Positions 1 through 7,211 of a DNA stretch of 64,000 bases are shown one piece after another. Positions within the stretch are counted from its first letter, which is position 1. The number at the start of each line of letters is the position of its first letter. The notes below the pieces were generated by a model. That model was not told the origin of the DNA. It did not search any database and saw only the letters and a program-made list of their open reading frames with translations. Origin of the DNA: Melghirimyces profundicolus (GTDB taxonomy: Bacteria > Bacillota > Bacilli > Thermoactinomycetales > DSM-45169); NCBI RefSeq assembly GCF_003054245.1, contig NZ_QBKR01000001.1:243951-307950 (forward strand), read 5' to 3'. Made by a program: the position numbers and the translations under genes.

Positions 1-54
1 TTCATGGACCGCCGGCAACCGGCGAAGGGCCTCTCGTTGCTGTTTCGTCGGCAT
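1..54 (-). CDS. selA: L-seryl-tRNA(Sec) selenium transferase, N-terminal fragment
   Basis: Eighteen codons of a minus-strand gene run off the left window edge, starting at ATG 54-52 with an AAAGG-type ribosome-binding site just upstream. The translation MPTKQQREALRRLPAVHE ends in the LRxLPxV pattern found near the N-terminus of SelA, the PLP enzyme that converts seryl-tRNA(Sec) to selenocysteyl-tRNA(Sec). It lies directly downstream of selD on the same strand, as in many selenocysteine operons, and about 260 bp separate the two. The call rests on a very short stretch plus context; the rest of the gene is outside the window. Confidence 0.6.
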   Translation of the reverse strand, partial: MPTKQQREALRRLPAVHE

Positions 55-130
55 TCGGATTCAACCTTTCCATTCAGATCGCTACTACCATCATAGCCGA
101 GGAGACAAGCGGGCGCAAAACGACGACCGG

Positions 131-200
131 GATGTGTCTGGTAAATCGTTGAAAGTAGCTGGGGACTGATTTCCGGCGTAGTGCCCTTTGTACTCACAGC
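131..200 (-). repeat. fragment of the type II dispersed repeat
   Basis: This stretch is nearly identical to the reverse complement of 13700-13770, the right end of the large repeat at 13.3-13.8 kb; a shorter, more diverged match is at 4600-4655. It lies in the selD-selA intergenic region and keeps only the tail of the element, without the 53-bp unit. It is non-coding. Confidence 0.75.
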
Positions 201-280
201 GTTCATGATTCTTGATCCGGATGTTCAAGATGCGTGATGACCACTATTTATGACAACAAATCATGACAATGGCCAATGCA

Positions 281-310
281 AAGCCCCCGCCGACGCAACG
301 GCGGGGGCTT
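281..310 (-). terminator. GC-rich hairpin after selD
   Basis: An 11-bp perfect stem (AAGCCCCCGCC with GGCGGGGGCTT) sits four bases past the selD stop codon. On the minus strand the downstream sequence is not a clean T-run, so it may be an attenuating or RNA-stabilising hairpin rather than a full terminator, which would allow read-through into selA. Confidence 0.55.
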
Positions 311-313
311 CTC

Positions 314-1369
314 TTACGGCAGCACCCGGATTTTCCCGGGGTGATCTTCCGTTACGCGGCCGATGATGCGGGCGTCCTCGACGTCCTTTTCATGAAGGGC
401 GGTGAGAGCCCGTTCCGCCTGTTCCTCGGGAAGGGCGGCGAGAAGGCCGCCGGAGGTGACGGCGTCGCACAGGACGGTGAGGAGGCTGTCGCCGACCCCC
501 TCCTCCACCAAGAGACAATCCTCCAGGTGGCGGGCGTTGGCTTTGGTGCCGCCGGGCACGACCCCTGCTTCCGCCAGTTCCAACGTCCGGGGGAGGATCG
601 GGACCGCTCGGGCGTCAATCTCAAAACCGACACAGCCGGCACGGGTCATCTCCGAAGCGTGGCCCAAGAGACCGAAACCGGTGACGTCGGTGCAGGCACG
701 GACGTCGAAGCCGGTCAGGGTCTCCGCCGCTTGACGGTTCAAGGTGGCCATCACCCGGGTGACCCGGTCGATCTCCTCCGGGCTTACCTTATCCCGTTTG
801 ATGCCGGTGGTGTGGATTCCGACACCGACGGGTTTGGTCAGGATCAGCCGATCCCCGGGGCGGGCACCCCCCTTTCGCCATACCCGGTCGGGGTGGACGG
901 TTCCGGTGACGGCCAGTCCGAATTTGGGCTCCGGATCATCGATGGAATGCCCTCCGATGATGGTGGCACCCGCTTCCTTCACCTTGTCGGCCGCCCCCCG
1001 CAGGATTTCTGCCAACAGGGAAGGGTCCAGCTTGGAGACGGAGAATCCGACCAGGTTAAGGGCGGTGATCGGGGCAGCCCCCATGGCGTAGATGTCGCTG
1101 AGGCTGTTAGCCGCAGCGATCTGGCCGAAGGCGTAGGGGTCGTCCACGATCGGGGTGAAGAAGTCCACCGTCTGAACCAGGGCTGTCTTTTCGTCGATCC
1201 GGATTACACCGGCGTCATCGGGTTCCGAAAGCCCCACCAGGATGTCCGCGTTTTTCTGTTCACGGGGTAAATGACGCAGAACCTGCGCCAGGTCCGAAGG
1301 ACCGATTTTACACCCTCACCCCGCTTTGGCCGAAAGTTGGGTCAACCGGATTTCGTCCCGTTCTTTCAT
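314..1369 (-). CDS. selD: selenide, water dikinase with selenocysteine codon
   Basis: SelD makes selenophosphate from selenide and ATP, the selenium donor for selenocysteine and selenouridine. The minus-strand frame starts at ATG 1369-1367, preceded by GAGGTG, and runs 351 residues. Codon 18, a TGA at 1318-1316, falls exactly where SelD has its catalytic Cys or Sec: residues 14-21 read AKAGUGCK, followed by the conserved lysine. If TGA is read as stop, only the 307-residue part after it would be called and the active site would be lost. The ATP-grasp core is clear: VDFFTPIVDDPYAFGQIAAAN, then NLVGF, GGHSIDDPEPKFGLAVTG and TDVTGFGLLGHA. Neighbouring selA supports a working selenocysteine pathway. 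Start and recoding are well supported by the match on both sides of the TGA. Confidence 0.95.
1264..1318 (-). promoter_or_regulatory. putative bacterial SECIS element in selD
   Basis: Directly 3' of the selD UGA codon, GGGTGTAAA (1315-1307) can pair with TTTACCCC (1271-1264) with a one-base bulge. Inside it are two small hairpins, GGTCC-TTC-GGACC and CGCAG-GTT-CTGCG. Bacterial SECIS elements lie inside the coding region just after UGA and recruit SelB. The folding is by eye; the exact loop bound by SelB is not known. Confidence 0.5.
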
Positions 1370-1629
1370 GGTTTCACCTCCCGGAAAGGGTTTGGGACAA
1401 CACCTTTTCATTATAACCGAGGACAGAAGGAGAAGGAATTCGGGGCTTTTACAATGTTTCGGGGGTCTTGTATCCGGAAAGGGGACATAGGATGAATTAA
1501 TGAGGTGAGAGGGGGTGAGCCGATCAACGACGGAGCTGCCACATCATCGAGCCGTCCGGCACTCCGTTGGTTTCATCTCTCTCCAACTCCGGATCCGTTT
1601 GTTCAATCAGAGTCGACGAGGTGGAGGAG

Positions 1630-2349
1630 ATGCTGAGAAGGAGAAAGCTCCGCGGCCCTCGGCCGAAACGAACCTGGATCTTCATCCTCATCGCCATATT
1701 GATCTACGGGGCGGTCTATATCGTTGAAAAGCAAGCGGAGACCGTATTGATGAGTTTGGCCAAGGCCAAGGTCAAAAATATCTCTCAAGAAGCCGTGACG
1801 ATCGCCATTGGTGAAACAAGAAGAACCTTGGGGTCTGATTTAAACAAAGTGATGACCATGGAAGAAACCAATGGGCGTCCCATCGTCCAAGTCGATGCGG
1901 AAGTCCAGGCAAAGGTGTATGAGATCGCGGGTAAAAACATAGAGAGACAGCTGAAACAGCTGGAACAGAAAGATAACGGCATTCCGTTGGGGGCTGTTTT
2001 TCAAAGCAGCTTATTTTCCGATGTGGGACCGAATGTCCCTCTGAAAATCTGGCCCAAGGGTTCGACTCATATTCAATTGGTATCCTCGCTGGAGGATGCA
2101 GGGATTAACTTTGTGAAAGTGACCCTGTACTTAAATGTTAAAAATGAGATGAGCATTTTGATTCCAACAAACAACGATGGTGAAATCCAACTTGATTACA
2201 ATTATGAGGTCACATCGATCACTGTTCCCGGTGAAGTTCCGGACAACTATTATTACTACAACAACGAAGGCAAGGGAGAGGGTATGGGGCAGGGAGGGGG
2301 AGCACCCGTACCGGTGGTCCCTGTACCGGAGTCCAAAAAGCAACCGTAA
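1630..2349 (+). CDS. yunB: sporulation protein YunB
   Basis: A 239-residue protein with a basic N-terminus, one membrane segment (about residues 14-32, IFILIAILIYGAVYIV) and an extracytoplasmic domain. The body matches my knowledge of the YunB family: an NxxS(Q)EAxxxAI segment, the DxExxxKVYEIAGKNIERQL region and a GIPLGxxFxSxLFSDVGPxVPLKIWPKGS block. YunB of B. subtilis is a mother-cell sporulation protein of similar length (about 250 aa). I chose ATG 1630 because GAGGTG precedes it by about five bases; an upstream TTG would add 21 non-conserved residues. The C-terminus has a Tyr/Asn stretch followed by Gly- and Pro-rich sequence. A terminator follows at once. Confidence 0.85.
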   Translation: MLRRRKLRGPRPKRTWIFILIAILIYGAVYIVEKQAETVLMSLAKAKVKNISQEAVTIAIGETRRTLGSDLNKVMTMEETNGRPIVQVDAEVQAKVYEIAGKNIERQLKQLEQKDNGIPLGAVFQSSLFSDVGPNVPLKIWPKGSTHIQLVSSLEDAGINFVKVTLYLNVKNEMSILIPTNNDGEIQLDYNYEVTSITVPGEVPDNYYYYNNEGKGEGMGQGGGAPVPVVPVPESKKQP

Positions 2350-2371
2350 CCAGGGTTGACAGCAACGAAAG

Positions 2372-2400
2372 GACCGGTTCCCGCAGGAACCGGTCGTTTT
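2372..2400 (+). terminator. Rho-independent terminator after yunB
   Basis: A perfect 10-bp stem, GACCGGTTCC with GGAACCGGTC, has a 4-nt loop and is followed by GTTTTCTT. Confidence 0.85.
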
Positions 2401-2472
2401 CTTCTATCGCAGCATAAATGAAAAAGAGAATGAAATTTTGCATAAGACAGAGAAAACGGGCACCCGATCGTT

Positions 2473-2497
2473 TATAATGGGGAGTGAAAACGTTTGC
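2473..2497 (+). promoter_or_regulatory. -10 box and LacI-type operator
   Basis: TATAAT at 2473-2478 is followed by the near-palindrome TGAAAACGTTTGCA at 2484-2497, which resembles cre/LacI-family operators with a central CG step. It lies at the expected transcription start of the regulator gene that follows, which suggests autorepression. No good -35 box is visible at 17 bp. Confidence 0.55.
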
Positions 2498-2530
2498 ATC
2501 AGGATCCATGAAATAAAGGAGTTAAGGTTC

Positions 2531-3574
2531 ATGGCCACAATTAAAGATGTTGCCAAGATCGCGCGGGTGTCCCCTTCCACTGTCTCCCGGGTGATCGCCG
2601 GAAGCGACCGGATCAGCCAGAAGACCAAGGAACGGGTGCGAAAAGCGATGGAAGAGGTGAATTATGTGCCGAATGCCATCGCCCGGAGCCTGGCCCGCAG
2701 CCGGACGCGCACCGTCGGTTTCACCCTTTCCAGACGGGCGGATCAGGCTTTTTCCAACCCCTTTTTCTCGGAAGTGCTCCGGGGCATGTCTTCGGTGGCC
2801 CAGATGAGGGATTACAACATTCTTTTGTCCATCAGTCTGAACGAAGAGGAAGAGAAGGAAAAATGCCTCCGGCTCATCCGGGAACGGCGGGTGGACGGAC
2901 TGATCGTCTCCACTTCACGGGTGAAGGACTCCCTGATCGACGCTTTGCTCCGGGAAGAGATCCCTTTCGTGGTGATCGGCCGGAGCGCGGACTCTCCGGT
3001 GATGTCCGTCAACAACGACAACGTCCAAGCGTCCTTCCAAGCGACAAAACATCTGCTGAAGGAGGGTTACCGGGAGATCGCTTTCATCAGCGGTCCCCGA
3101 GAACTCATGGTCAGCGTCGACCGACTTCAGGGATACAAGCAGGCTCTTTTCGAAGCGGGGATCCCTGTGGAGGAAGGACGGATCGCCGAAACCGATTTTT
3201 CCGAAGAGGGCGGCTTCCAAGCTCTCTGTGCGATGCGGGAATCGGGGGTGGCTTTCGATGCGGTTTTGGCTTCCGACGACCTGTTTGCCCTGGGGGCCCT
3301 CCGCTTCGCCACCCATTACCGGATGGACGTCCCGGAGGAACTGGGGATCCTGGGCTTCAACGACACCCCGATGATGAGCCATACCCACCCGCCTCTCACC
3401 AGTGTCCGCATCCTTTCTTACGAACTCGGAGCCGAGGCGATGGAACTGTTGCTCGGGGGATTGGAAAATCCGGAAAAGTGGAAGAACCAAAAAGAAATCG
3501 TGCTCCCTTCCCGGCTGGAGATCCGTGAATCCACCCGGAGGAAGGGAGCGGAGAATGAAAAAAGCCACAATTAG
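2531..3574 (+). CDS. LacI-family transcriptional regulator
   Basis: This 347-residue protein has the full LacI/GalR layout. Residues 1-55 are the helix-turn-helix and hinge (IKDVAKIARVSPSTVSRVI, then VRKAMEEVNYVPNAIARSLA); the rest is the periplasmic-binding-protein effector domain, ending in SRLEIRES. Start ATG 2531 has AAGGAG nine bases upstream; 31 extra in-frame codons upstream would include the operator and are not credible. It is most like the CcpA/DegA/maltose subgroup, but the effector cannot be read from sequence. It stands alone with its own promoter, operator and a repeat element downstream, so no target operon is adjacent; autoregulation is inferred. Confidence 0.9.
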   Translation: MATIKDVAKIARVSPSTVSRVIAGSDRISQKTKERVRKAMEEVNYVPNAIARSLARSRTRTVGFTLSRRADQAFSNPFFSEVLRGMSSVAQMRDYNILLSISLNEEEEKEKCLRLIRERRVDGLIVSTSRVKDSLIDALLREEIPFVVIGRSADSPVMSVNNDNVQASFQATKHLLKEGYREIAFISGPRELMVSVDRLQGYKQALFEAGIPVEEGRIAETDFSEEGGFQALCAMRESGVAFDAVLASDDLFALGALRFATHYRMDVPEELGILGFNDTPMMSHTHPPLTSVRILSYELGAEAMELLLGGLENPEKWKNQKEIVLPSRLEIRESTRRKGAENEKSHN

Positions 3575-3767
3575 AAGCGTTGTGATTGATGGTTAGGCTC
3601 AGAAGAAGGGAAGCGTTTACCCGAAATAGCGACTTTTGGGCGGACAGTCCTTACATCCCTGCAGGACAGCATAGCGAGACCGGGGAGAGAAGCGACCCAG
3701 GCGAGACTTGTGCTCTGTGAGTGCAATCGGAGCGGCTTCGGGTAAATGCCGCCGCTCACTTTTACAA
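3573..3767 (+). repeat. type I dispersed repeat, copy A
   Basis: It begins AGAAGCGTTGTGATT at the stop codon of the LacI-type gene and ends in CCGCCGCTCACTTTTACA. The inner part has one copy of the 53-bp unit and the AGCGGACAGTCC / CTGCAGGACAGC block shared with copies C, E, F and G. The right terminal repeat is eroded where it meets the ribosome-binding site of the next gene. Confidence 0.85.
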
Positions 3768-3778
3768 AGGGGGAGGGG

Positions 3779-4261
3779 ATGTCCTTGTCTTATAAACGGG
3801 TATTGCTCCGTTTCAGGGAGATGGACGGTTTCGTGCAATCTCTGAAAGAGATCCCGGAGGCATGGTGGCGGATGCCGATTGCCGAAGGGAAGTGGTCTCC
3901 GGCAGAAATCATCGCCCATCTGATCGAATGGGACCGGTTCCTGCTCGATGGGCGGCTGGATCAGCTCAAACCCGGCCAAGCCGCACCTCCCGTCTCCGTG
4001 CAGGTGGACGGGCTGAACGCCCGTGCCGCCCGATGGGCCCGGGAGGAAGCCTCCCGGCAGGAAGTGCCGGATGCCTTCCATCATACCCGCACCCGGTTGC
4101 TTCGACGCCTGGAAACGGTCCCCGGTCCGGACCGGGTGGAACCCTTCACCATTCGGGGCCGCTCCCTGACCCTGACGGCGTATTTGGAGGGGTTGGCCGA
4201 TCATGAGGATCATCACCGAAAACAGATCGAAGGGCACCTCCGCACCCGACGCGAAGGGTGA
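3779..4261 (+). CDS. DinB/YfiT-fold four-helix metalloprotein
   Basis: A 160-residue protein with the DinB-superfamily signature: WSPAEIIAHLIEWD near residue 47 (first metal-ligand His) and DHEDHHRKQIEGH at the C-terminus (the other two His). Members bind a divalent metal and include thiol-dependent transferases such as bacillithiol-linked YfiT-like enzymes; the actual substrate is unknown. ATG 3779 is preceded by GGGAGGGG. An upstream in-frame extension of 11 codons would translate the end of the repeat element, so I reject it. A terminator follows at 4269. Confidence 0.8.
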   Translation: MSLSYKRVLLRFREMDGFVQSLKEIPEAWWRMPIAEGKWSPAEIIAHLIEWDRFLLDGRLDQLKPGQAAPPVSVQVDGLNARAARWAREEASRQEVPDAFHHTRTRLLRRLETVPGPDRVEPFTIRGRSLTLTAYLEGLADHEDHHRKQIEGHLRTRREG

Positions 4262-4268
4262 AGCGGAC

Positions 4269-4306
4269 AAAAACCGGTTCTCCATTTCCGGAGGGACGGT
4301 TTTTTT
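4269..4306 (+). terminator. terminator after the DinB-fold gene
   Basis: AAAACCGGTTCTCC pairs imperfectly with GGAGGGACGGTTTT and is followed by a run of seven T. Confidence 0.8.
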
Positions 4307-4404
4307 ATGGGGAAACTTGCTGGAAACACCGGGAGTCAGGTGATCGACAAAGGGAAGCGGGGTCCGGTTTCCGTTCCCGCCCCCTTTTCCTCCCCAAAGA
4401 GGCC

Positions 4405-4657
4405 AGACTGTCCGCTCCGCTCCATCCAACCCCGGCGGGCGAAAGGAAAAGCCGTTTGCCCGCTGAGCGGTCCGGCCCTCCGGTAGCTTCGCCGGTTGGG
4501 AGTCATAGCGTGACCCGGAGCGAAGCGACGTTGGCATGACTTGTGCTCTGTGAGTGCATAGCGAGACCGGGGAGCGCAAGTGATCCAGGCGGGACTTGTG
4601 CTCGGTAAGTGCAAAGGGGGCTCCGCCGGAAGTCGGGTCCCCTGCTGTTTTATAAAG
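4405..4657 (+). repeat. type II dispersed repeat, copy B
   Basis: Non-coding sequence that aligns with 13285-13745: the CTGTCCGCTCC block, GTCCGGCCCTCCGG, TGACCCGGAGCGA, GACTTGTGCTCTGTGAGTGC, about one and a half 53-bp units, then GTGCAAAGG and CCGGAAGTC. Unlike type I copies it lacks the GGGTAAATGCTGCCGCTC right end. It fills the space between a terminator and the nifZ promoter. Confidence 0.75.
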
Positions 4658-4695
4658 GGTTGTCAGCCGTCTCATCAGTTCTTTCCCCGTTTCTT

Positions 4696-4724
4696 TCACC
4701 AGGATATCTCCTGTGGTATCATGG
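4696..4724 (+). promoter_or_regulatory. candidate sigma-A promoter of nifZ-thiI
   Basis: TTTCAC at 4696-4701 and TATCAT at 4719-4724 are separated by 17 bp, and lie 24 bp before the nifZ start. Confidence 0.5.
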
Positions 4725-4747
4725 TGTTCAGATCTTAACGGACGGGG

Positions 4748-5920
4748 ATGAACAGGATGGTTTATCTGGATAACAGCGCGACCACCAAGCCGGACCCCGA
4801 GGTGGTCCGGGTGATGACGGAAGTGATGGAAGAGATCTACGGCAACCCATCTTCCCTCCACGGTCTGGGTGGGAAAGCGGAACGGCTTTTAAAACAGGCG
4901 AGGGAAAGGTTGGCCCGGCTGTTCGGAGTCTCCCCCCGGAGCCTCATCTTCACGTCGGGCGGAACGGAATCCAACAACATGGCCATCAAAGGGGTGGCTT
5001 TCCAGCATCAGGGACGGGGGCGCCACCTGATCACCACCCGGGTGGAACATTCCGCCGTCTACAATGTATGCCGCCAGCTGGAGAACATGGGCTGGGAAGT
5101 GACCTACCTTCCCGTGGATGAGAAAGGACGGGTTCGCCCGGAAGATGTGGAAGCGGCCATGCGGGAAGAGACGGTCCTGGTCTCTGTCATGCACGTGAAC
5201 AACGAGATGGGGACCGTTCAGCCGATCCCGGAGATCGGCCGCATTCTGAAACGATATCCGAAAGCGTTCTTTCACGTGGACGCCGTTCAATCCCTCGGAA
5301 AACGGGAAGTCCGTCCCCGGGAGTGGGGAGTGGACCTGATGAGTTTTTCCGGCCATAAGTTCCACGGACCCAAGGGAGTGGGCTGTCTGTACATCCGGGA
5401 AGGTGTCACCTTGTCCCCTCTGCTGGTCGGGGGCGGACAGGAGGAGGGCTTCCGCTCCGGCACGCAAAATGTGCCCGGCATCGCAGGGTTTGTCAAAGCG
5501 GCGGTGTTGGCCGAGCGGAAGCGGAAGGAAGCGGCCCCGCGTCTCTGCCGGTGGAAGCGGGAGATGATGGAAGAGCTGACAGCCGAGCTGACCGGGATGC
5601 GAGTCAACGGGGATGTCACGGAAGAGGGGGGAGCCCCTCACATCCTTTCCCTCTCTTTTCCGGGCCTGAAGTCGGAAGTGATCGTACACGCCCTGGAAGA
5701 AGAAGGGGTCTATGTTTCCAGCAAATCCGCCTGTTCTTCCAAGGGGGAAGAACCGAGCCGAGTGTTGAAAGCGATGGGACTGGACGATGAAACGGCGATC
5801 GGCTCGATCCGGATCAGCATGGGGCTTTCCACCGACCATGGGGAGATCCGTCACGCGATCGAGGCTTTGAAAAAGGTGATCCCCCGTCTGCAAAACGTGA
5901 TCAAAGGGGTGTCCCGATGA
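4748..5920 (+). CDS. nifZ: cysteine desulfurase paired with ThiI
   Basis: A 390-residue class V aminotransferase-fold PLP enzyme that removes sulfur from cysteine as an enzyme persulfide. Visible marks are VYLDNSATT at the N-terminus, the FTSGGTESNN loop, HVDAVQSLGK, the PLP lysine in SFSGHKFHGPKG (about residue 205) and the catalytic loop Cys in SSKSACSSKG (about residue 328). It is IscS/NifS type by length. Its stop codon overlaps the ATG of thiI (ATGA), and in B. subtilis the desulfurase encoded next to thiI, NifZ (YtbJ), is the sulfur donor for ThiI. I infer the same dedicated pairing here. A general Fe-S role cannot be excluded. Confidence 0.93.
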   Translation: MNRMVYLDNSATTKPDPEVVRVMTEVMEEIYGNPSSLHGLGGKAERLLKQARERLARLFGVSPRSLIFTSGGTESNNMAIKGVAFQHQGRGRHLITTRVEHSAVYNVCRQLENMGWEVTYLPVDEKGRVRPEDVEAAMREETVLVSVMHVNNEMGTVQPIPEIGRILKRYPKAFFHVDAVQSLGKREVRPREWGVDLMSFSGHKFHGPKGVGCLYIREGVTLSPLLVGGGQEEGFRSGTQNVPGIAGFVKAAVLAERKRKEAAPRLCRWKREMMEELTAELTGMRVNGDVTEEGGAPHILSLSFPGLKSEVIVHALEEEGVYVSSKSACSSKGEEPSRVLKAMGLDDETAIGSIRISMGLSTDHGEIRHAIEALKKVIPRLQNVIKGVSR

Positions 5921-7116
5921 ATGACCTGCTGCTGATCCGCTACGGCGAACTGGCTCTCAAAGGAAAAAACCGGTCCGATTTTGAAAACCGGCTGACCGAA
6001 AACATCAGGGAAAAATTAAAGCCTTTCCCGGGGGTGAAGGTGAAAAAAACCTTCGGCCGGGTGTTGGTCGAACTGAACGGACAACGGATGGAACCCGTCG
6101 CCCAGGCGCTGACCGAGGTGTTCGGGGTGGTGGGTGTCGCCCCCTGCAAACGGGTGGAGTCCGACATCGACCGGATCCGGGAGGCGGCGTTGGAACTGGT
6201 GCGGGAACAAAACCCCCGGCCCCGCACCTTTAAAGTGATTGCCAAGCGGGCGAGAAAGGATTTCCCCCTCCGGTCTCAGGAAATCAACCACTTGGTGGGG
6301 AGCCACATCCTGAAACGGACCGAAGGCCTTCAAGTGGACGTTCACGATCCGGAGTTGGCCCTGCGGGTGGAAGTGCGGAAAGAGGGCACGTATCTGTACG
6401 GATCCGATCTGCCGGGACCCGGAGGGCTTCCCGTGGGCAGCAGCGGCCGGGTGATGCTGATGCTGTCCGGGGGAATCGACAGCCCGGTGGCGGGCTACCT
6501 CACCCTGAAGCGGGGAGCCGCCCTGGAAGCGGTTCACTTCCACAGCTATCCCTTCACCAGTGAGCGGGCCCGGCAGAAGGTGGAGGACCTGGGACGGATC
6601 CTGACCCGTTACGCCGGGAAGATCCGGCTTCATGTGGTGCCGTTCACGGAAATCCAGACCGGGATCCGGGAACATTGCCCCTCTTCCTATATGATCACGA
6701 TCATGCGCCGATTCATGGTCCGGATCTCCGAGGAGCTGGCCCAAAGGAACAAGGCCCTGGCCCTGGTGACGGGGGAGAGCCTGGGACAGGTGGCCAGCCA
6801 GACCCTGGAAAGCATGAAAGCGATCAACGACGTGACCCGCATGCCCATCCTCCGCCCCTTGGTCGGTATGGACAAACAGGAGATCATGGAAATCTCGCGA
6901 AAGATCGGCACCTATGAAACCTCGATCCTTCCCTATGAGGATTGCTGCACCGTCTTTCAACCGAAATCGCCCGTCACAAGGCCCGGGGTGGAGCGTTCCC
7001 GTGAACTGGAAGCCCGTCTGGATGTGGACCGATTGGTCTCCGCCGCCGTGGAGGGAACGGAATGGGTCGAACTGAAGCCGGACAAGGAAGAAACGGAGTT
7101 TTCCTTTTTCGACTGA
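5917..7116 (+). CDS. thiI: tRNA 4-thiouridine sulfurtransferase ThiI
   Basis: A 399-residue protein with the short, rhodanese-free ThiI layout of Bacilli: N-terminal ferredoxin-like domain (LLIRYGELALKGKNR), THUMP domain (about residues 60-165), then the PP-loop adenylation domain with MLMLSGGIDSPVAGY at about residue 180. The later PYEDCCTVFQPKSPVTRP contains the conserved cysteine region. It adenylates U8 of tRNA and adds sulfur supplied by the upstream desulfurase, and may also feed thiamine thiazole synthesis. The start overlaps the nifZ stop, so the two are translationally coupled. A strong terminator follows. Confidence 0.95.
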   Translation: MNDLLLIRYGELALKGKNRSDFENRLTENIREKLKPFPGVKVKKTFGRVLVELNGQRMEPVAQALTEVFGVVGVAPCKRVESDIDRIREAALELVREQNPRPRTFKVIAKRARKDFPLRSQEINHLVGSHILKRTEGLQVDVHDPELALRVEVRKEGTYLYGSDLPGPGGLPVGSSGRVMLMLSGGIDSPVAGYLTLKRGAALEAVHFHSYPFTSERARQKVEDLGRILTRYAGKIRLHVVPFTEIQTGIREHCPSSYMITIMRRFMVRISEELAQRNKALALVTGESLGQVASQTLESMKAINDVTRMPILRPLVGMDKQEIMEISRKIGTYETSILPYEDCCTVFQPKSPVTRPGVERSRELEARLDVDRLVSAAVEGTEWVELKPDKEETEFSFFD

Positions 7117-7118
7117 CG

Positions 7119-7147
7119 AAACCCCGCCGATCAAAAGGCGGGGTTTT
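7119..7147 (+). terminator. terminator of nifZ-thiI
   Basis: AACCCCGCC and GGCGGGGTT form a perfect stem around GATCAAAA, then TTT. Confidence 0.85.
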
Positions 7148-7211
7148 CCTCGGACAGGCTCCCGCTGCGGAACGGATCAACCAAGGTGGAATCAAGGAGG
7201 GTTTTTTGGGG

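Noticed and set aside
263..1270. 335-codon plus-strand frame opposite selD
   Set aside because: It is the antisense shadow of a clear selD; the peptide is low-complexity with no known domain.
1500..1629. 70-codon frame and upstream TTG extension of yunB
   Set aside because: The frames lack support from the family, and the GAGGTG site matches ATG 1630.
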